Shown here: positions 6,468 to 9,817 of the stretch, in pieces
Layout: each line of letters starts with the position of its first letter
Position numbering within the stretch: the stretch's first letter is position 1
Assembly (NCBI GenBank): GCA_021793055.1
Contig: JAJYTL010000097.1
Location: 1-9,817 of the forward strand
DNA length: 9,817 nt
Origin: Pseudomonadota bacterium
GTDB lineage: Bacteria; Pseudomonadota; Alphaproteobacteria; Ferrovibrionales; Ferrovibrionaceae
Direction: 5' to 3'
Program-made: the position numbers and the translations under genes
The notes under the pieces: model-generated
Seen by the model: only the letters and a program-made list of their open reading frames with translations
What the model was told of the DNA's origin: nothing
Database searches by the model: none

Positions 6468-7763
6468 CTAACGCCGAACGCCGGAGAACGCGGCGGCCGG
6501 CATCGCCGCGGCGGCCGCGTCGCTTCGCGCCTCGCCGACGATGACCATGTCGCCCGGCTTGAGGCCGCCGGCGGCGATCTCGGCATAGCTGTCGTCGTCG
6601 AGCCCGATCGTGACCGGCACGGCGACAGGCTTGCCATCGCGAAGGATCCAGACCCGGGATTGGCCGGGTGGCGCCGGCGGCGCGTCCGGTGGCAGGAAGC
6701 GCAGCGCTTGGTCCGGTACCCGCAGAACGTCGTCCTTGCGGGCGGTGATGATCTGCGCGGTCGCCGTCATGCCGGGCTTGAGGAGCAGTGCCGCGTTGTC
6801 GACGCCGACCACGACGTCATAGGTAATGACGTTCTGTACCGTCTGCGGCGCCTGGCGCACCTGCACGACCTCGCCGACGAAGCGGCGGGTGGGGAAGGCC
6901 TCGACCGTGAAGCTGGCCTTGTCGCCAGCCTTCACCGCGCCGATATCGCCTTCGCTCACGTTGGTGTCGACCTGCATCTTGGTCAGGTCGGTGGCGATCA
7001 GAAAAAGCGTCGGCGTCTGGAAGCTCGCGGCGACAGTCTGGCCGATGGTGACATTGCGCGAGACCACGGTGCCGTCCACCGGTGACGTGATGTCGGTATA
7101 GCCGAGATTGACCTCGGCGGCCTGCAGCGAGGCTTGTTTCTGCTGGATCTCCGCCTGGTCGAGCGCGATCTGCGCGACGGCCTGATCGAGGGCGCTCTTG
7201 TCGCTGTCGACGGTCGCCTGCGGCACCACGCCCCGGGTCGAGAGACGGAGGTCCCGCGCATAGGCGGTCTTGGCGTAGGCGAGATTGGCCTGATCCTTGA
7301 CCAACTGGGCGCGGGCGACCGCAACGTTCGCCTTCGCCTGGTCAACGGCGGTTTGATAGGGCCTGGGATCGATCTTGGCGCAGACCTGGCCCTTCTTCAC
7401 CTCGGTGTTGTAGTCGCAATAGAGATCCTTGATGACACCCGAGACGTAGGAGCCGACGATGATGGTGAGCACCGGGTTCACGGTACCGCTGGCCGAGACG
7501 GAGACCGCGACGGGGCCGCGCGTCGCCGGGGCCGTGACGTAGCGGATCGGCGCCGGCCGTGCGACAAGCCAGTAGCCGAAGCCGCCGAGGGCCGCCGTCA
7601 GGATTGCGACGATCATGACCAAGAGCGGCCAGGGTCGCCGCTTCCGCGGCGGGCGGCTTGAGCCGGCGCCGGGCGCGGACGTGCGTGGGGCCGAGCCGGC
7701 GACGCCACGCCGCGCGGCATCCGTCTCGGATGGTTTCGGCGTGACGGCTGCCTGATCGCTCAC
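6468..7763 (-). CDS. macA: MacA-like periplasmic adaptor subunit (HlyD/RND MFP family)
   Basis: This membrane-fusion protein links the MacB pump to an outer-membrane channel. With the GTG start at 7763 it has 431 residues: a Pro/Arg-rich cytosolic leader (1-44), one TM anchor (about 45-67), a first barrel strand and lipoyl half (about 75-135, SASGTVNP, GSYVSGVIKDLYCDYNTEVK), a coiled-coil hairpin (about 136-220, repeated Ala/Gln/Asp heptads), the second lipoyl half (SPVDGTVVSRNVTIGQTV at 227-244), a beta-barrel (about 262-340) and a membrane-proximal domain (about 345-415). Cys116 and Cys128 flank the lipoyl loop. The start is chosen because an AGGA lies nine bases upstream and because the frame farther upstream crosses a palindromic intergenic repeat (7797-7842); longer starts up to 8030 are therefore unlikely. 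A start at an internal codon near the TM segment is possible. No tolC-like gene is in the window. Confidence 0.9.
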   Translation of the reverse strand: MSDQAAVTPKPSETDAARRGVAGSAPRTSAPGAGSSRPPRKRRPWPLLVMIVAILTAALGGFGYWLVARPAPIRYVTAPATRGPVAVSVSASGTVNPVLTIIVGSYVSGVIKDLYCDYNTEVKKGQVCAKIDPRPYQTAVDQAKANVAVARAQLVKDQANLAYAKTAYARDLRLSTRGVVPQATVDSDKSALDQAVAQIALDQAEIQQKQASLQAAEVNLGYTDITSPVDGTVVSRNVTIGQTVAASFQTPTLFLIATDLTKMQVDTNVSEGDIGAVKAGDKASFTVEAFPTRRFVGEVVQVRQAPQTVQNVITYDVVVGVDNAALLLKPGMTATAQIITARKDDVLRVPDQALRFLPPDAPPAPPGQSRVWILRDGKPVAVPVTIGLDDDSYAEIAAGGLKPGDMVIVGEARSDAAAAAMPAAAFSGVRR

Positions 7764-7796
7764 GGCCTCGCATCCTGTGTGCGGTTCTGATGACTT

Positions 7797-7842
7797 GGAG
7801 CATGGTCGCGAAAAGCGGGTCCGCCTTTTTGGATCGTGCTCC
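7797..7842. repeat. Alphaproteobacterial intergenic palindromic repeat (GGAGCATG... type)
   Basis: A 46-base imperfect palindrome begins GGAGCATGGTC and ends GATCGTGCTCC. The arms pair with a few mismatches through GGAGCAYGRTC and then AAAAGCGGG against the complement of CCGCCTTTTT, leaving almost no loop. It resembles from memory a short palindromic element scattered through intergenic regions of many Rhizobiales and relatives. It sits 34 bases upstream of the macA GTG and could form a hairpin in the macA leader RNA. A genome-wide copy count would be decisive. Confidence 0.65.
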
Positions 7843-7949
7843 GCGATGTCGGGGACGGAAGGGGCTTGGTTGGCGGCCCTGGCGTTTCGAGCCTGCCTTC
7901 GCCCGGCCCGACCTCGCCGCAACGCTAGAACGGCATCGGACTGGCCATC

Positions 7950-7963
7950 TTGATTCAGGTCAA
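7950..7963. promoter_or_regulatory. FNR/FixK-type binding site TTGATTCAGGTCAA
   Basis: TTGA-N6-TCAA dyad matching the FNR consensus TTGAT-N4-ATCAA at all but one position. Alphaproteobacterial FnrL/FixK sites share this form. The nearest downstream start on either strand is macA, 187 bases away on the minus strand. If used as a class II activator site, transcription would start near 7915. No strong -10 is seen there (weak TTCTAG), so function is unproven. Confidence 0.5.
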
Positions 7964-8052
7964 TCGGTGGGCGTGTCTTCGCGGCCATACAACGCCGCTC
8001 TTGCGCGCCGCGTCGCCCGCTGCGCGCCATGTCTCAATTTGAGCGAGCGCCA

Positions 8053-8070
8053 CGTCAATCGCAATTGACG
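8053..8070. repeat. Perfect inverted repeat CGTCAAT-CGCA-ATTGACG
   Basis: 7-bp arms (8053-8059, 8064-8070) with a 4-base centre, resembling an operator-like dyad. A shorter dyad, CTCAA-T-TTGAG, lies nearby at about 8033-8043. The repeat sits immediately next to the hairpin at 8071-8109. Function unknown: it could be a regulator site in the macA upstream region or part of the hairpin cluster after the cytochrome c gene. Confidence 0.5.
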
Positions 8071-8109
8071 GCTCGGGCCGCGAGTGGCTCACGAGCAAGC
8101 GGCCCGAGC
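8071..8109. repeat. GC-rich 11-bp perfect inverted repeat (hairpin)
   Basis: Arms GCTCGGGCCGC (8071-8081) and its exact complement (8099-8109) enclose a 17-base loop, itself containing GCTC-AC-GAGC. There is no T-tract on either side, so it is not a standard intrinsic terminator. It may stabilise the cytochrome c mRNA 3' end or act together with the hairpin at 8118-8155. Confidence 0.55.
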
Positions 8110-8117
8110 AAGCGGCA

Positions 8118-8155
8118 CGGGCGGGATAGGAGCCGAGTGGCCGCCATCCCGCCCG
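8118..8155 (-). terminator. Possible terminator or mRNA-end hairpin after the cytochrome c gene
   Basis: Perfect 10-bp stem CGGGCGGGAT (8118-8127) with ATCCCGCCCG (8146-8155) and an 18-base loop, starting 11 bases after the cytochrome c stop codon on the minus strand. It is very stable by GC content. The absence of a following U-run argues against a classic intrinsic terminator, so termination is only inferred from position. Confidence 0.4.
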
Positions 8156-8166
8156 CGAGGAAAACG

Positions 8167-8541
8167 CTACTTGCTCGCTTGTTTGAGATAGGCGAGCAGG
8201 TCCTGCACCTGCGCCGGATCCTTGAGGCCGGGGAAGGGCATCTTGTTGCCCGGTACGACCGCTTGCGGGTCGGCGATGTACTTGGCGAGGGTTGCCGCGT
8301 CCCAGGTGATGCCGGACTTCTTGATCGCGTCGGAATACGCGAAGCCGGCTTCGGTTCCGGCCTTGCGCCCGAATATCCCATGAAGCGACGGGCCGATCTT
8401 GTTCTCGCCCGCCTTCAGGCTGTGGCAGATCGCGCATTGAGCGAAGACTTCTTTGCCTTTCGCGGCGTCGGCCGCTTGGGCATGCAGCGGCGCGGCCAGA
8501 AGAGCCGCGACCGCGAGGCTTGGCAAAAGATGCCGGATCAT
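8167..8541 (-). CDS. Secreted Class I cytochrome c (monohaem)
   Basis: This is a small periplasmic electron carrier of 124 residues. A Sec signal peptide at 1-24 (basic MIRHLL, hydrophobic AVAALLAAP, cleavage after AQA) is followed by a mature domain of about 100 residues. The single haem motif is CAICH at 36-40 with axial His40; the sixth ligand is probably Met101 in PGNKMPFPGLK. KIGPSLHGIFGRKAG at 48-62 and the C-terminal helix DLLAYLKQAS are typical of the cytochrome c2/c550-like group of alphaproteobacteria. The ATG at 8541 has GAGG about six bases upstream. The frame is open further up to 8853, but that part lacks a second signal sequence and would bury the signal peptide. It appears to be a single-gene unit, with 583 bases of non-coding DNA before it and a hairpin after it. 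Its redox partner is not in the window. Confidence 0.95.
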   Translation of the reverse strand: MIRHLLPSLAVAALLAAPLHAQAADAAKGKEVFAQCAICHSLKAGENKIGPSLHGIFGRKAGTEAGFAYSDAIKKSGITWDAATLAKYIADPQAVVPGNKMPFPGLKDPAQVQDLLAYLKQASK

Positions 8542-9124
8542 GGGAGACCTCATATTAGTAGGAACTGAGCAGTGACTGGACAAGGCAACCAGACGACCGA
8601 CCCGCCGCGAGCCGGCGATCGGCCGTTTGTCGTTCGGATGTGCCACCAAACCGGCAGCTGAGACCGCCTGCTGAAAGGCAACACCATAGAAGCACCGAAA
8701 AATAAACTTCCGGTTTCCGGCAGGAGATGCCGGCCGAAGATCCACCCCCGTTGATCGCGGCCCAGTGCTCAGCTCCGCGGAGTGGGAACCGGAACTTGCC
8801 GCCGCCATCAACGCGATCCAGGAAAGTGTAGCGAACGGGTCACCCCATATCAATCAAAGACAACCTAGGTTAAATACGTATAGCCAAGCCCCACAACTCG
8901 TTGAAGGGCCGTTCCGAAAAACATGCGAGCGGTTGAGAAACAGACTTTTTCTATCTTGGGGCTTGCCGCGAATAGGTCGCGTATTTTTCTTATTTTCCGA
9001 TATAGATTTATTATTATTCGTAATTATATATTTGCAGGCGAGACGGTTTTTATGGATGCATGGCGCCGGTGTCGGGCGAGGATTGCAGCCCGGCGCTGGC
9101 TTCAGACCGAACTTGCTCTACGTG
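8542..9124. other. Gene-poor interval with an AT-rich island
   Basis: 583 bases without a gene I can defend. The part at 8542-8760 is of ordinary GC content and holds a small hairpin, CCGGCA-GGAGA-TGCCGG (8717-8733). From about 8840 the composition falls, and 8979-9055 is strikingly AT-rich (TTTATTATTATTCG, TAATTATATATTTG), unlike anything else in the window. A plus-strand frame is open without a stop from 8690 through this island and on into the antisense of the next gene. Its translation has a hydrophobic run (LLLLFVIIYL) but no domain I recognise. A second frame, 8923-9162, encodes 79 residues, also unrecognised. Confidence 0.6.
8555..8583 (-). promoter_or_regulatory. Weak candidate promoter for the cytochrome c gene
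   Basis: On the minus strand TTGTCC (8583-8578), a 17-base spacer and TACTAA (8560-8555) form a sigma70-like pair with four and three matches respectively. The -10 ends only 13 bases before the ATG, which would leave almost no leader, so this is a tentative reading. Confidence 0.22.
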
Positions 9125-9817
9125 TTAAATCGTCGCGGCGGCGAAAAGCTCTTCGAGCGTGAGCGGTCGCGCGGTGAGATGCTGCTCGGCGGCGTAGCGC
9201 ACCAGCGCCTCGATCTCGGCGCGGTTCTCGTTCACGCCGTAGCGCCAGTAATCCGGGCCCATGACCGCTTGCACCCGCGCGACATCGTCGCCGACCCACG
9301 GCAGGGTTACACGCAGGGCGTTGATCTGCGCCAGGTCCTGCATCGCCATCGCCTTGGCCTTGACGAAGGCGCGGAACACGTTGGCGGCAAGCCACGGATG
9401 GCGTTCCGCGAGGTCACGGCGGACGCCGACCAGATGCATGATCGGGAAGAATCCGGTCTTGCGGAAATAGGTTTCCTCGGCCGCGCGATAGTCGGGAAAC
9501 AGGCGGCCGACGGGGGCGGTGCCCGCCGCGACGCAGGACGGCACGCGCGGGCTCACGATGGCGTCGATCTCGCCCGCGGCCAGCATGCCGGAGAGCGTCT
9601 TGTCGGCGGCAACGGCTTGATATTCGATCTCCGCCGGCAGCGTGAGCGGCACCCGTTCGCCTTGCTTCGGCGCCTCCAGGCCGCCCTGGCACCAGCGGAT
9701 ATCGGAAGCCTTGACGCCATATTCATCGGCCAGGATGCCGCGCACCCAAAGCGCCGCGGTCTGCTGGAACTCCGGCGTTCCGACCAGGCGGCCTTTGAGG
9801 TCTTGCGGCGTCTCGAT
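9125..9817 (-). CDS. 4,5-dihydroxyphthalate decarboxylase-like / ABC-type substrate-binding-fold protein, C-terminal part
   Basis: 230 residues are visible and the N-terminus lies beyond the right edge. The sequence fits the family usually annotated '4,5-dihydroxyphthalate decarboxylase' (Pht5-like), which has a type 2 periplasmic-binding-protein fold related to NitT/TauT substrate-binding proteins. Seen: DLKGRLVGTPEFQQTAALWVR opening the fragment; GEIDAIVSPRVPS; DYRAAEETYFRKTGFFPIMH at about 109-128; RRDLAERHPWLAANVFRAFVKAK; MGPDYWRYGVNENR; and LTLEELF near the end. The frame is intact to TAA at 9125. Whether it acts as a decarboxylase or a solute receptor cannot be told; many family members are of unproven function. 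The catabolic partners would lie to the right, outside the window. It starts upstream, so its promoter is not visible. Confidence 0.85.
   Translation of the reverse strand: METPQDLKGRLVGTPEFQQTAALWVRGILADEYGVKASDIRWCQGGLEAPKQGERVPLTLPAEIEYQAVAADKTLSGMLAAGEIDAIVSPRVPSCVAAGTAPVGRLFPDYRAAEETYFRKTGFFPIMHLVGVRRDLAERHPWLAANVFRAFVKAKAMAMQDLAQINALRVTLPWVGDDVARVQAVMGPDYWRYGVNENRAEIEALVRYAAEQHLTARPLTLEELFAAATI

Noticed and set aside
7764..8030. Possible 89-residue N-terminal extension of the MacA-like protein
   Set aside because: It would cross the palindromic repeat and FNR-like site, and its residues are Arg-rich without conservation signs; the GTG at 7763 has an AGGA upstream.
8542..8853. Possible N-terminal extension of the cytochrome c
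   Set aside because: The signal peptide beginning MIRHLL with a Shine-Dalgarno in front clearly marks the true start at 8541.
1..9817. tRNA, rRNA, CRISPR array, or complete insertion sequence
   Set aside because: No cloverleaf, rRNA signature, spaced direct repeats, transposase or terminal inverted repeats were seen by eye on either strand.

Overview
The window is GC-rich DNA from what looks like an alphaproteobacterium, possibly of the Rhodospirillales/Hyphomicrobiales type. The grounds are the strong G/C third-position bias, the DUF938 and dihydroxyphthalate-decarboxylase-like families, the Class I cytochrome c, an FNR/FixK-type site, and a copy of the 'GGAGCATG...' imperfect palindrome common in intergenic DNA of that class. 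The taxonomic call is inference from the sequence alone.

Layout, left to right. (1) 2-652 (+) is the C-terminal part of an AMP-forming acyl-CoA synthetase cut by the window edge. (2) 729-1328 (+) is a DUF938 SAM-methyltransferase-like protein. (3) 4266-1355 (-) is a compact arsenic-resistance operon: promoter/operator, arsR, an ArsI-type C-As lyase/CadI-family VOC protein, an LMW-phosphatase-type arsenate reductase, a glutaredoxin-type arsenate reductase, and an ACR3 arsenite exporter. The first four genes are joined by 4-base stop/start overlaps, or nearly so at the third gene. (4) 7763-4346 (-) is a MacA-like adaptor followed by a MacB-like ABC transporter, with no outer-membrane TolC partner in view. 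(5) 7764-8166 is non-coding DNA holding the palindromic repeat, a TTGA-N6-TCAA site and three successive inverted repeats. (6) 8541-8167 (-) is a secreted monohaem cytochrome c. (7) 8542-9124 is gene-poor, with an AT-rich island. (8) 9817-9125 (-) is the C-terminal part of a 4,5-dihydroxyphthalate-decarboxylase-like/periplasmic-binding-fold protein cut by the right edge.

How the parts work together. ArsR should repress the operon from a perfect 7-bp inverted repeat overlapping the -10 box and release it on As(III). The two ArsC enzymes reduce As(V) to As(III), one drawing electrons from thioredoxin-type and the other from glutaredoxin/GSH-type partners. ArsI would strip methyl or aryl groups from trivalent organoarsenicals to give As(III), and ACR3 exports As(III). 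MacAB would form an inner-membrane/periplasm efflux pump; its link to arsenic is only positional. No wholly new system is evident. The most interesting points are the doubled arsenate reductases with ArsI, the Cys-rich tails, the FNR-like site with the hairpin cluster upstream of macA, and the AT-rich open stretch near 9000.
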